The notes: generated by a model from the sequence alone, not told the origin. Counted from the stretch's first letter, positions 10,422-12,613 are shown. The stretch: 12,677 bases of DNA from Baffinella frigidus (GCA_026770585.1 MU646788.1:253616-266292); one strand, 5' to 3'. A program made the numbers and translations.

Positions 10422-12613
10422 AGCGAGAGAGAGAGAGAGAGAGAAAGCGAGGGAGTGAGAGAGAGAGAGAGAGAGAGCGCGCGCGCGCGAGCGAGAGAGA
10501 GAGAGACAGAGAGATAGATAGATAGATAGAAAGGTGATGTGCACACAACACGTTAAGTCAACAGGCAGGCGCGCACCAGCAGCAGCCTCGTAGTGCATCA
10601 GCGCAGCCGCAAAGTCTTTGACCTTGTACGCGGCGTTGCCAAGATCCTTCTCATCATCCGCCTCCGCGTTTCCCGCCTGGTTTCGGGGGTGTCAAATTTG
10701 CCCGGCTGATTCCGGGGTATCACGAGGCTACCTCCAAGGCGCCTTCGCAGGGCGTCCGCTGCGAGCTGGTCACTGCACTCGGAACCACAACATTTCGCCT
10801 AAGTCAACTCCCCCTGAAATACAGTGCCTTAAGTCAAATGCCTGGTCCCAGACCAGGTCCATCTAGTGCACTGGGGCGACGCTCCAGACACACGCTTCTC
10901 GAAAACAGTCAAGTCAAGTGCGCGACATTTTTTGACGGCGTCGTGTAAGGTCTTTAATCTTATACGCGGCGTTGCCAAGATCCTTCTCATCATCCGCCTC
11001 CGCGTTTCCCGCCTGGTTCAGGGGGTGTCAAATTTCCCCGCCTGATTCCGGGGTGTTGTTTCCCCGCCTGATTCCGGGGTATCAAATTTCCCGGCCTGAT
11101 TCCGGGGTGTCTACATTCCCCCGCCTGGTGTCGGGGGGGTCAAATTCCGCACTCGAGAACGCTGGAGCACCCTTTTTACATGTGGGGTTGTAAGGATTTG
11201 TACCAGGAACAGGACACCACTCCGGAATTTCCGGAGGGCCGTGAACAAACCCGCGAAAGTTACTACACAAAATCCCACTTGTAAAGGATCCAGGTTTTAA
11301 ATTGGGGGCTCCAGAATTCTCGAGCGGTCCCCGCATGGTTTCGGGTGCGTCAAATTTGTCCGCCTGATTTCGGGGTATCTACATTCCCCCTCCTGGTGTC
11401 GGGGGTGTCAGATCCACACAGCGGACTACAAAGGGATTTCTTGAACAACCCGGAATGGGATAATCCATAGACCCTACGGTAGGCAATACCGTAGGGACAT
11501 AGGGGGGGTTCTGCAAATAAGGGAACGGAACGTCGTTAAATTCGGCTAGAAAATCCCTTCGTAGCCCGCTGTGTAATTCCCTGCCTGAATTCGGGGTATC
11601 CGGATTTCCCTGCCTGATTCCGGGGTATCCAGATTTTCCTGCCTGATTCCGGGGTATCCAGATTTCCCCGCCTGATTCCGGGGTATCCAGATTTTCCTGC
11701 CTGGTTTCGGGGTACCCAAATTTCGCCGCCGACAATCGATCAGTAGGGAGTTTCCTAGCTCTGTCTCTGTTTATTTAGGCTCACCAGTTTGGTGAGCCCG
11801 GGCTCTTTCCCGCGCCAAAGTTGACGGATTTGTACCGCGAATCCAGCGTGTCAACTTGAGAATAGTCGGTCAACCCGAGTGAGGACGCGCTACGAATCCG
11901 CGGCTCTGCATCACGAGGGTGGGCGACTTTTGGATCACTCCAAAAGTGGATCACTCCAAAAGTGGATCACGCCAAACGATGATCGCTAGGCTTGAGAGCA
12001 ATAAAGCAGAGAAGAAAGAAGAAAGACGGTGCCACCAACCCTCACGGAAGGACCAAATCATTGATTTCGACCTGTTCTCAAAATTTGATTGTGTACCAAG
12101 ATTGGGACTTAAGTTGACACAGAGACCCCAGATCTGGGGTCTCTGCAAGGTGGATCTGAGGTCTAAAAATCGACGATTTGTTCTTTCCGTGAGGGTTGGT
12201 GGTGAGAGAGTGTACCCCGCGCAGACGCATAACGCTCCCGAGCCGTAGGGGGCGCGCCCCATTCCCTGCGAGAGCGAGAAACGTGCGGTCATTACGCCAG
12301 AGGGCTGGAGGGTAACGGCTGTCTTATCTTAGCCAGATCGTGTGTCTATCAAGGATCGAAACCGCGCGAGAGAGAGAGCAACGTGAGTTCATTTCGGATC
12401 GAACCCCGCCACGCCAGAGGGCTCGAAGGCACCGACTGTCTTATCTTACCCAGATCTGCCGCAAGGCGATGGAAACTATCAGGTGTAGGGACCTGCGGAC
12501 GGCGCGCGCGCGGGGAAGGCAGCGAGGGGGGCGCGCGCTGAGTCGCCTGCGGCAAGGCCAAGGCATGCGAGGCCCAGGGACGCCAGGGCGCCTGCTAGCA
12601 CCGCGGCCCTCAT
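483..12613 (-). CDS. STI1/Hop-like TPR co-chaperone, 11 exons, 3' end outside the window
   Basis: Whole-gene span; the coding exons are listed separately. Joined, they give 306 residues: a leader (1-57), TPR2A (about 58-169), a charged linker (170-190) and TPR2B (191-306, incomplete). STI1/Hop bridges Hsp70 and Hsp90 by gripping their C-terminal EEVD peptides in carboxylate-clamp TPR domains. Clamp positions seen: K67, N71, N102, R139, R143 in TPR2A and R202, N206, N237, R267, R271 in TPR2B. The N-to-N spacing is 31 residues in both, as I recall for human Hop. Hallmark strings include DEKDLGNAAYK, ARAYARAGN, DPEKAEEARQLGN, IYSNRA and ALKDCDACIK. All introns are GT-AG and phases agree at all ten junctions (1,0,1,0,2,0,0,0,0,0). 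Open exons, aligned phases and canonical domain lengths argue against a pseudogene. The usual TPR1-DP1 half is absent. DP2 and the stop codon should lie left of position 1. Confidence 0.87.
715..1396 (-). pseudogene. Four copies of the exon 11 5' half, each with an acceptor
   Basis: Copies start at 759, 994, 1202 and 1396, each after an AG (GCGCAG, ACACAG, ACGCAG, AAACAG), and read variants of ILCKQVHTAKETVDLG. Three of them (759, 994 and 1396) then pass into shared non-exonic sequence (GIGPFIFVLVIKN in translation), with TACCGAGCAATTCTTAATTA at 677, 905 and 1309. They lie within a tandemly duplicated block of about 110-240 bp (units near 600-760, 860-1000, 1170-1210 and 1230-1400). They lack the CPDNQELLEAK half, so they are best read as intronic duplications. 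Confidence 0.82.
1008..1065. repeat. Short telomere-like heptamer tract
   Basis: Degenerate TGTTAGGG, TGTAGGG and TTTAGGG units in intron 10, between two exon 11 copies. Confidence 0.6.
1405..1625. repeat. Two opposed telomere-like tracts
   Basis: About 1405-1500 carries TTTAGGG, TTGAGGG and TTTGGGG variants on the plus strand; 1566-1625 carries CCCTAAA variants, the same repeat inverted. They form a loose head-to-head pair inside intron 10. Confidence 0.75.
1630..1705 (-). pseudogene. Copy of the exon 10 second half with a donor
   Basis: Reads KDCDACIKTKPDF as in exon 10, then degrades, but still ends ACC GTC CAG|GTGGGC like the real exon end. It lies downstream of exon 10 inside intron 10. 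Confidence 0.8.
1709..1978. repeat. Three tandem copies of a ~95-bp dispersed repeat
   Basis: Units begin near 1709, 1830 and 1922 with GACTATTCTAAAGTTGACA or a variant, continue through TTCGCGGTACAAAT and GTCAACTTTGGCGCGG, and (except the last, cut short) reach AGCCCGGGCTCACC. The same family recurs at 4317, 9018 and 11780. The third unit runs directly into the donor region of exon 10, so part of intron 10's 5' end is this repeat. Confidence 0.8.
1982..2089 (-). CDS. Exon 10: TPR2B, ALKDC and clamp arginines
   Basis: Thirty-six codons, residues 241-276: AYIKVMDLGSALKDCDACIK, then IKPDFPRAYARKATVQ. This is the Hop Y-x-K-L-x-x-x-x-x-ALKDC-x-x-C-I-x-x-x-P-x-F-x-x-x-Y-x-RKA region. The family's clamp Lys before the Tyr is Arg267; Arg271 is kept. 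The acceptor is GCCGCAG|GC and the donor CAG|GTGCCA, phase 0 at both ends. A copy of the first half lies at 2685-2637 and of the second half at 1705-1630. Confidence 0.93.
2472..2621. mobile_element. Foldback (MITE-like) element with CTAACGGACTAAAA ends
   Basis: The ends CTAACGGACTAAAA and its reverse complement are perfect 14-mers. The arms continue as imperfect inverted repeats to a centre near 2546 and include CCTACGGTAGGC on one arm and its match on the other. About 150 bp, non-coding, in intron 9. No clear target-site duplication was seen. Confidence 0.75.
2637..2685 (-). pseudogene. Copy of the exon 10 first half with an acceptor
   Basis: After CGCCGCAG it reads AYIKVMDL, then a degraded ALTDCDA, matching the start of exon 10. 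It lies upstream of exon 10 in intron 9. The acceptor context is as good as the real one, so use as an alternative acceptor is conceivable, but the copy has no downstream half. Confidence 0.8.
2712..2805. repeat. Inverted and tandem repeat of a TACAGGTTATGAG motif
   Basis: TACAGGTTATGAG (2716-2728) is inverted at about 2747-2760, followed by variants joined by TGTGTACACATG runs. The motif ACAGGTTATG also forms the ends of the repeat at 9181-9312. Confidence 0.65.
2850..3105. repeat. Diverged tandem duplication, about 140 bp per unit
   Basis: ATAAGACAGTCAGGA (2858) and ATAAGACAGCCAGGA (2988) begin two units that also share a TTTAAA/TCTAAA run and a closing CCTCGCTCG(A/G)(C/T)AGCGG. Non-coding, intron 9. 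Confidence 0.65.
3127..3500 (-). pseudogene. Tandem copies of the exon 9 3' edge and donor
   Basis: Degraded versions of LIYSNRAQ|GTAAG occur with the Trp/Pro-coding core GCGCGGTTGG at about 3127, 3169, 3402, 3442 and 3484. Examples are HLIYSSRAK|GTAAGC (ending near 3400) and LVHSNRAH|GTAAGA (ending near 3482). Spacing between the last copies is about 40 bp. All lie downstream of exon 9 in intron 9, and several keep an intact GTAAG donor. Confidence 0.82.
3512..3601 (-). CDS. Exon 9: TPR2B helices, YSNRA motif
   Basis: Thirty codons, residues 211-240: EGKWPEAIKAYSDGIKRDAS, then AHLIYSNRAQ. It matches the Hop pattern G-x-x-x-x-A-x-x-x-Y-x-x-x-I-K-R and YSNRA; N237 is the second clamp Asn, 31 residues after N206. 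The acceptor is GGGCAG|GA; the donor CAG|GTAAGC is the only one with a GTAAG consensus. At least four degraded copies of its 3' end lie immediately downstream. Confidence 0.93.
3605..4040. repeat. Repeats of the exon 9 acceptor flank
   Basis: A motif around CCGAAATCGCGC followed by GTGGACGCGATCTCCCAA recurs near 3609, 3786-3815, 3863 and 3998. The first copy is the real 3' end of intron 8 beside exon 9. No coding part is repeated. Confidence 0.6.
3662..3774. mobile_element. AT-rich foldback element
   Basis: Two arms of about 50 bp are imperfect inverted repeats: TTTGAATTTAAAAC and CAATGAAAATTACTAC on the left match the reverse complement of GTAGTAAATTTCATTG and GTTTTAAATCAAAA on the right. 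It is markedly AT-rich against GC-rich surroundings, which suggests insertion. No coding potential. Confidence 0.72.
4057..4156. mobile_element. 100-bp foldback element with a CCTACCGTAG core
   Basis: The left arm CCGGCGTCAACCTAATTC pairs with the right arm GAATTAGGTTGGCGCCGG with one mismatch, and pairing continues through GCGTTCC. The centre carries GCCTACCGTAGCACC. It lies in intron 8. Confidence 0.78.
4192..4320. repeat. Perfect 30-bp tandem repeat with an inverted copy
   Basis: Three units start at 4231, 4261 and 4291, the first two identical over 30 bp (GAAGCCACCGCCTCACTCGG plus GTCATTCAAT). The third breaks after GGGT. An inverted copy lies at 4192-4220, so the region can fold back. 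Recent amplification is likely. Confidence 0.92.
4317..4414. repeat. Single copy of the ~95-bp dispersed repeat
   Basis: Carries CGACTATTCTCAAGTTGACA, GCGGTACAAATCCGTCAACTT and a terminal TTGGTGAGCCC, matching the family in intron 10 and the inverse copies at 9018 and 11780. Confidence 0.78.
4484..4652. repeat. Telomere-like array, CCCTGAA/CCCTAAA orientation
   Basis: About 24 heptamer units, mostly CCCTGAA with CCCTAAA and CCCCAAA variants; opposite in orientation to the array at the window start. It is in intron 8, just downstream of a copy of the exon 8 edge. Confidence 0.92.
4661..4687 (-). pseudogene. Copy of the exon 8 3' edge
   Basis: Reads QLGNSFF followed by CAGGGT, matching the end of exon 8 (QLGNSFFK|GT). 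It lies downstream of exon 8 within intron 8. Confidence 0.72.
4986..5090. mobile_element. 105-bp foldback element, copy A
   Basis: The ends TATCCC(A/T)TAAGTG are inverted repeats, and the centre has CCTAGGCAGGTCCTAGGGCC followed by CTACCGTAGGG. It is about 92 percent identical (8 differences in 105) to the inverse of 8814-8918. It ends ten bases from the exon 8 donor. Confidence 0.85.
5101..5160 (-). CDS. Exon 8: start of TPR2B
   Basis: Twenty codons, residues 191-210: AYKDPEKAEEARQLGNSFFK. It matches the Hop entry to TPR2B, where a Y-x-x-P-x-x-A-E-E run precedes the K-x-x-x-G-N clamp motif. N206 is kept; the clamp Lys is replaced by Arg202. The acceptor is TTCGCAG|GC and the donor AAG|GTCAGA, phase 0 at both ends. 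A foldback element ends at 5090, ten bases past the donor. A partial copy of the 3' edge lies at 4687-4661. Confidence 0.92.
5168..5262. repeat. Short tandem repeat of GAGAGTTGACT
   Basis: Six degenerate units of about 15-17 bp with the core CGAGAGTTGACT lie directly upstream of the exon 8 acceptor on the minus strand, and the first unit overlaps the acceptor flank. GTTGAC/GTCAAC motifs are frequent through the introns. Confidence 0.75.
5265..5820. other. Intron 7 stretch with no gene seen
   Basis: Mixed-composition sequence with scattered GTCAACTCCCCC(C/A) motifs (near 5399, 5764, 5795) but no recognisable exon, RNA or foldback element. Open frames on either strand are short and resemble no family I know. 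Confidence 0.6.
5825..5930. repeat. Telomere-like array rich in TTGAGGG
   Basis: TTTAGGG and TTGAGGG heptamers on the plus strand, the central six to seven units being TTGAGGG. In intron 7, next to the exon 7 copy at 5985-5938. Confidence 0.88.
5938..5985 (-). pseudogene. Third copy of exon 7, donor lost
   Basis: Reads VKRKDVIRKFENDAQE but then continues GAG|CACC, so the GT donor is gone. It shares flanks with the copy at 6245-6192, including GATGTGGTGCAGG. Likely a dead duplicate. Confidence 0.8.
6192..6245 (-). pseudogene. Second copy of exon 7, donor intact
   Basis: Reads AVKRKDVIRKFENDAEE followed by GTACCG, identical at the protein level to exon 7 from KRKDV on. The first residues of exon 7 are replaced and no phase-0 acceptor is evident (AAATCAG|AA would give a different phase). 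It could still act as an alternative exon if another acceptor is used. Confidence 0.72.
6382..6410. repeat. Perfect palindrome around GGATATCC
   Basis: CTTCCCCCCC, GGATATCC and GGGGGGGAAG form a self-complementary run of 28 bases, able to make a hairpin or cruciform. In intron 7. Confidence 0.85.
6504..6566 (-). CDS. Exon 7: charged linker between TPR2A and TPR2B
   Basis: Twenty-one codons, residues 170-190: DGMVELKRKDVIRKFENDAE, then a final E. It occupies the place of the Hop segment that follows the EHR motif and leads into the A-Y-x-x-P-x-x-A-E-E start of TPR2B. The acceptor is AAACAG|GA and the donor GAG|GTACCG, both phase 0. Two further near-copies of its 3' two thirds lie downstream, at 6245-6192 and 5985-5938. 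This copy is preferred because only it opens with a phase-0 acceptor. Confidence 0.82.
6572..6735. repeat. Degenerate telomere-like array beside the exon 7 acceptor
   Basis: TTTAGGG, TTAAGGG, TTCAGGG and TTGAGGG variants, interrupted once. It starts within about ten bases of the exon 7 acceptor, so on the transcript the polypyrimidine region is supplied by CCCTAAA units. Confidence 0.85.
6749..6986. repeat. Pair of ~50-bp direct repeats
   Basis: CAAAGTCAACTTTCGTAAA and CAAAGTCAACTGTCGTAAA begin two units (6749 and 6938), both followed by ATTTGTCGGTCAGT(G/A)CCAGC. The sequence between them is AT-richer and non-coding. In intron 6. Confidence 0.72.
7196..7306. mobile_element. Foldback element with a GGATATCC end
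   Basis: GGATATCCCCTCAGTGGCGA on the left matches the reverse complement of TCGCCACTGGAAGGATATCC with small gaps. The inside has CCTACCGTAGGGCATACGTAGG. Related in layout to the 105-bp elements. Confidence 0.72.
7329..7352 (-). pseudogene. Copy of the exon 6 3' edge
   Basis: Reads DSSLLKRK followed by GTTGTG, matching DSSLLEHK|GTCGCT. Downstream of exon 6 in intron 6. Confidence 0.75.
7355..7636. mobile_element. Partial foldback elements with CCTACGGT cores
   Basis: CCTACGGTGG and CCCTACGGTAGGCGATACG motifs, a GACATAGGGGGGTTC stretch and a right end (7609-7636, GGTAGCCCGCGGTGTGG) resemble the right half of the element at 11416-11574. No left end was found here; a matching left-end sequence sits at 8181. 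Confidence 0.6.
7650..7698 (-). CDS. Exon 6: closing helix of TPR2A
   Basis: Only 49 nt: completes Arg153 and encodes LEEAVKEYDSSLLEHK (154-169). It corresponds to the family's A-I-x-x-Y-x-K-S-L-x-E-H-R segment after AYARxGN. The acceptor is TCCCAG|GC and the donor AAG|GTCGCT, phases 2 to 0. A 5' copy (RLEEAV) lies at 7867-7850 and a 3' copy (DSSLLKRK) at 7352-7329. Confidence 0.88.
7714..7800. repeat. 20-bp tandem array, CCCAATCATTTCGCGGAAACG
   Basis: Four to five units of CCCAATC(A/T)TTTCGC(G/A)GAAAC, starting 16 bases upstream of the exon 6 acceptor. Related arrays lie inverted at 8466-8560 and direct at 8615-8702. Confidence 0.85.
7850..7867 (-). pseudogene. Copy of the exon 6 5' edge with an acceptor
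   Basis: After AACAG it reads G CTG GAA GAG GCT GTA, the same as the start of exon 6. Upstream of exon 6 in intron 5, followed on the minus strand by the 20-bp repeats. Confidence 0.75.
7941..8180. mobile_element. 240-bp foldback element with TATTG ends
   Basis: TATTGCAGATTTCGGCTTAG on the left and the reverse complement of CTAAGCCGAAATCTACAATA on the right differ at one base; weaker pairing continues inward. No transposase. A classic MITE size. In intron 5. Confidence 0.8.
8181..8465. other. Intron 5 stretch starting with a CACACAGCGGACTAC end
   Basis: The first 26 bases equal the left end of the 11416-11574 element, then the sequence diverges. No exon-like signal, RNA gene or second inverted end was found. 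Confidence 0.5.
8466..8702. repeat. Opposed arrays of the 20-bp CCCAAT-TTTC repeat
   Basis: Degenerate units run as ATTGGGCG(C/T)TTCT on the plus strand from 8473 to 8555 and in the opposite sense (GCCCAATATTTTCACGG and kin) from 8615 to 8702. A copy of the exon 5 edge lies between them. Confidence 0.75.
8566..8606 (-). pseudogene. Copy of the exon 5 3' half with a donor
   Basis: Reads DLARVGNSLVRLG and ends CAG|GTCATT, matching exon 5 except for a four-residue gap (AYAR missing). Downstream of exon 5 in intron 5. Confidence 0.82.
8718..8800 (-). CDS. Exon 5: third TPR of TPR2A, clamp arginines
   Basis: Residues 126-152: VGKANRANFKDLARAYARAG, then NALVRLG. The AYARxGN signature is diagnostic for Hop TPR2A. 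The usual clamp Lys (AKAYAR) is Arg139 here; Arg143 is conserved. The acceptor is GTTCAG|GT; the donor CAG|GTTGTG leaves phase 2, and the AG at the exon end joins exon 6 to give Arg153. A foldback element ends about 11 nt upstream of the acceptor, at 8812. Confidence 0.92.
8812..8920. mobile_element. 105-bp foldback element, copy B (inverted)
   Basis: GTTATCCCTTAAGTGGCCA at the left end is exactly inverted at the right end. The centre holds CCTACCGTAGGGCCCTAGG. It is the inverse of 4986-5090 with about 8 differences, and lies 11 nt upstream of the exon 5 acceptor in intron 4. Confidence 0.88.
9018..9107. repeat. Inverse copy of the ~95-bp dispersed repeat
   Basis: TGGTGAGCCCAGGCTCTTCC, CCAAAGTTGACGGATT and CGACTTGAGAATAGTCGGTT follow in the reverse order of the intron 10 copies. 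In intron 4. Confidence 0.78.
9128..9524 (-). pseudogene. Copies of the exon 4 3' edge
   Basis: Three copies: 9524-9472 (CLAKSREALE|GTTCGC, almost identical), 9400-9371 (FLTQSREALE|GTTAGC) and 9157-9128 (ECLAKSRASL, no clear donor). All are downstream of exon 4 in intron 4. The first two keep GT donors in the same phase as the real exon. Confidence 0.8.
9181..9312. repeat. Inverted repeat enclosing a TTCCGGTTATGGTTCTGGG tandem
   Basis: CCGTGATTTGTACAGGTTATGG at 9181 is repeated inverted, with one difference, at about 9291-9312. Between them are about five units of a 20-bp sequence. One-sided copies of the end lie at 9435 and 9689. Confidence 0.82.
9722..9825 (-). CDS. Exon 4: second TPR of TPR2A
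   Basis: Completes Ala91 and encodes 92-125: LDPTSMVYVNNIAAALAGQG, then KHEECLAKSREALE. Compare the Hop pattern LDPT-x-x-x-Y-x-x-N-x-A-A with a later C-x-x-x-x-x-A-x-E-V-G. N102 is the expected clamp Asn. The acceptor is CGCACAG|CT and the donor GAG|GTTCAC, phases 1 to 0. Several partial copies of its 3' end lie downstream in intron 4. Confidence 0.9.
9855..10000. repeat. Telomere-like array next to the exon 4 acceptor
   Basis: TTTAGGG, TTTGGGG and TTAAGGG variants on the plus strand, ending about 30 bases from the exon 4 acceptor. Confidence 0.88.
10021..10056 (-). pseudogene. Copy of the exon 3 3' edge with a donor
   Basis: Reads EAALMHYEAA then G|GTGAAC, matching ALMHYEAAA in exon 3 with one Ala codon fewer. 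Downstream of exon 3 in intron 3. Confidence 0.8.
10281..10531. repeat. Long GA microsatellite and GATA tail
   Basis: About 235 bp of (GA)n broken by GC and GG steps, then GATAGATAGATAGATA at 10512-10530. On the transcribed strand it is a CU-rich tract early in intron 3. Ser/Leu- or Arg/Glu-rich open frames across it are artefacts. Confidence 0.95.
10577..10676 (-). CDS. Exon 3: start of TPR2A
   Basis: Residues 58-90 (plus one base of 91): an acidic lead AEADDEKDLGNAAYK, then VKDFAAALMHYEAAA. This matches the first TPR of the Hop TPR2A domain, where K-x-x-x-N (K67, N71) begins the carboxylate clamp. The acceptor is AACCAG|GC, phase 0; the donor is GCTG|GTGCGC, phase 1. With exon 4 there are five residues between HY and LDPT, the family's usual spacing. 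A second copy of the 5' part lies at 11012-10951 and a degenerate 3' copy at 10056-10021; the latter would give one residue fewer, so this copy is preferred. Confidence 0.88.
10951..11012 (-). pseudogene. Copy of the exon 3 5' half with an acceptor
   Basis: After AACCAG it reads AGNAEADDEKDLGNAAYKIKD, the same as exon 3 except Ile for Val, then degrades. Upstream of exon 3 in intron 2. It could be used as an acceptor but lacks the 3' half and a donor. Confidence 0.85.
11416..11574. mobile_element. 159-bp foldback element with ACACAGCGG ends
   Basis: ACACAGCGGACTACAAAGGG on the left pairs with the reverse complement of CCCTTCGTAGCCCGCTGTGT on the right. The core is CCCTACGGTAGGCAATACCG then TAGGGACATAGGGGG. 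It is inserted within the CCTGATTCCGGGG array. Partial relatives lie at 7500-7636 and 8181-8206. Confidence 0.82.
11780..11875. repeat. Inverse copy of the ~95-bp dispersed repeat
   Basis: TTTGGTGAGCCCGGGCTCTT, CCAAAGTTGACGGATTTGTA and CAACTTGAGAATAGTCGGTC match the family in reverse order. It is followed by ACCCGAGTGAGG, as in intron 8. Confidence 0.8.
11930..11976. repeat. 16-bp tandem GTGGATCACTCCAAAA
   Basis: Three consecutive units, the third with ACGCC in place of ACTCC. In intron 2. Confidence 0.9.
12032..12202. mobile_element. 171-bp foldback element with CCACCAACCCTCACGGAA ends
   Basis: The terminal 18 bases are perfect inverted repeats, extended imperfectly by about 15 more bases (GACCAAATC against GAACAAATC). 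The centre has a perfect 26-bp palindrome at 12120-12145 around CCCAGATCTGGG. Non-coding and MITE-like; it ends 13 bases from the exon 2 donor. Confidence 0.85.
12216..12265 (-). CDS. Exon 2: transit-peptide-like stretch
   Basis: Completes Gly41 and adds NGARPLRLGSVMRLRG (42-57). The acceptor is CTCGCAG|GG behind a short pyrimidine run; the donor is GGG|GTACAC, leaving phase 0 as exon 3 requires. Residues 33-57 hold five Arg and no Asp or Glu, typical of plastid transit peptides. The exon is small and not recognisable by homology, so it rests on phase, splice sites and composition. Another frame is also open here (reading GMGRAPYGSGALCVCAG), so the choice is not unique. Confidence 0.5.
12269..12456. 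repeat. Tandem duplication filling intron 1
   Basis: Two diverged units, 12269-12339 and 12366-12456, share GCGAGAG...AACGTG, ACGCCAGAGGGCT and CTGTCTTATCTTA(G/C)CCAGATC. On the minus strand each is a candidate intron end with a CT-rich stretch; only the unit next to exon 2 keeps the CGCAG acceptor. Confidence 0.8.
12493..12613 (-). CDS. Exon 1: start codon and signal-peptide-like leader
   Basis: Residues 1-40. The sequence starts MRAAVLAGALASLGLACLGL, a positive N-terminus followed by a hydrophobic Ala/Leu/Gly core to about residue 23, then DSARAPLAAFPARAPSA. This looks like a secretory signal peptide followed by the start of a plastid transit peptide, with Phe33 after an Ala pair (AAFP). 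In cryptophytes and stramenopiles a Phe at the transit-peptide start is tied to import into the stroma. The ATG at 12613 is the first after an in-frame TAA at 12670-12668 and has a G at -3. The frame runs into a stop at 12481-12479, so splicing is needed; CAG|GTCCCT is the donor, phase 1. The leader character is visible in the sequence; its link to the TPR exons is inferred from phase and position. It could instead start an unrelated short protein. Confidence 0.62.

Larger units (their letters stand above)
10677..11732. repeat. Tandem array CCCCGCCTGATTCCGGGGTATC
   Basis: About 15 units of 22-30 bp are scattered at 10677-10725, 11013-11150, 11330-11410 and 11576-11732, of form TTTCCCCGCCTGATTCCGGGGT. 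Each has a CCCCG...CGGGG palindrome. On the minus strand they read like the exon 3 acceptor flank (CC-CAG-GCGGGAAA), so the array probably grew from that splice-site region. It is interrupted by the exon 3 copy and a foldback element. Confidence 0.82.

Noticed and set aside
10091-10598. Long Ser/Leu- or Arg/Glu-rich open frames across the GA-rich tract
   Set aside because: They are translations of a (GA)n microsatellite in several frames at once, with no domain, and fall in intron 3.
10677-12215. A hidden TPR1-DP1 coding region in intron 2
   Set aside because: I looked for NRA, K-x-x-GN and Asp-Pro repeat signatures on the minus strand and found only repeats, the exon 3 copy and foldback elements; small diverged exons cannot be fully excluded.
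11919-12292. About 110-residue open frames on both strands
   Set aside because: They cross the foldback element and tandem repeats and have no recognisable features; only the 12265-12216 segment in a different frame is retained.
12349-12561. 70-residue open frame reading ALPQATQRAPPSLPSPRAR
   Set aside because: Out of frame with the signal-peptide exon, begins at a TTG, covers intron 1 repeats and resembles no family.
483-12613. Processed or decayed pseudogene of STI1
   Set aside because: Eleven open exons with matching phases, intact GT-AG sites and conserved clamp residues argue for a working gene; only the extra edge copies look dead.
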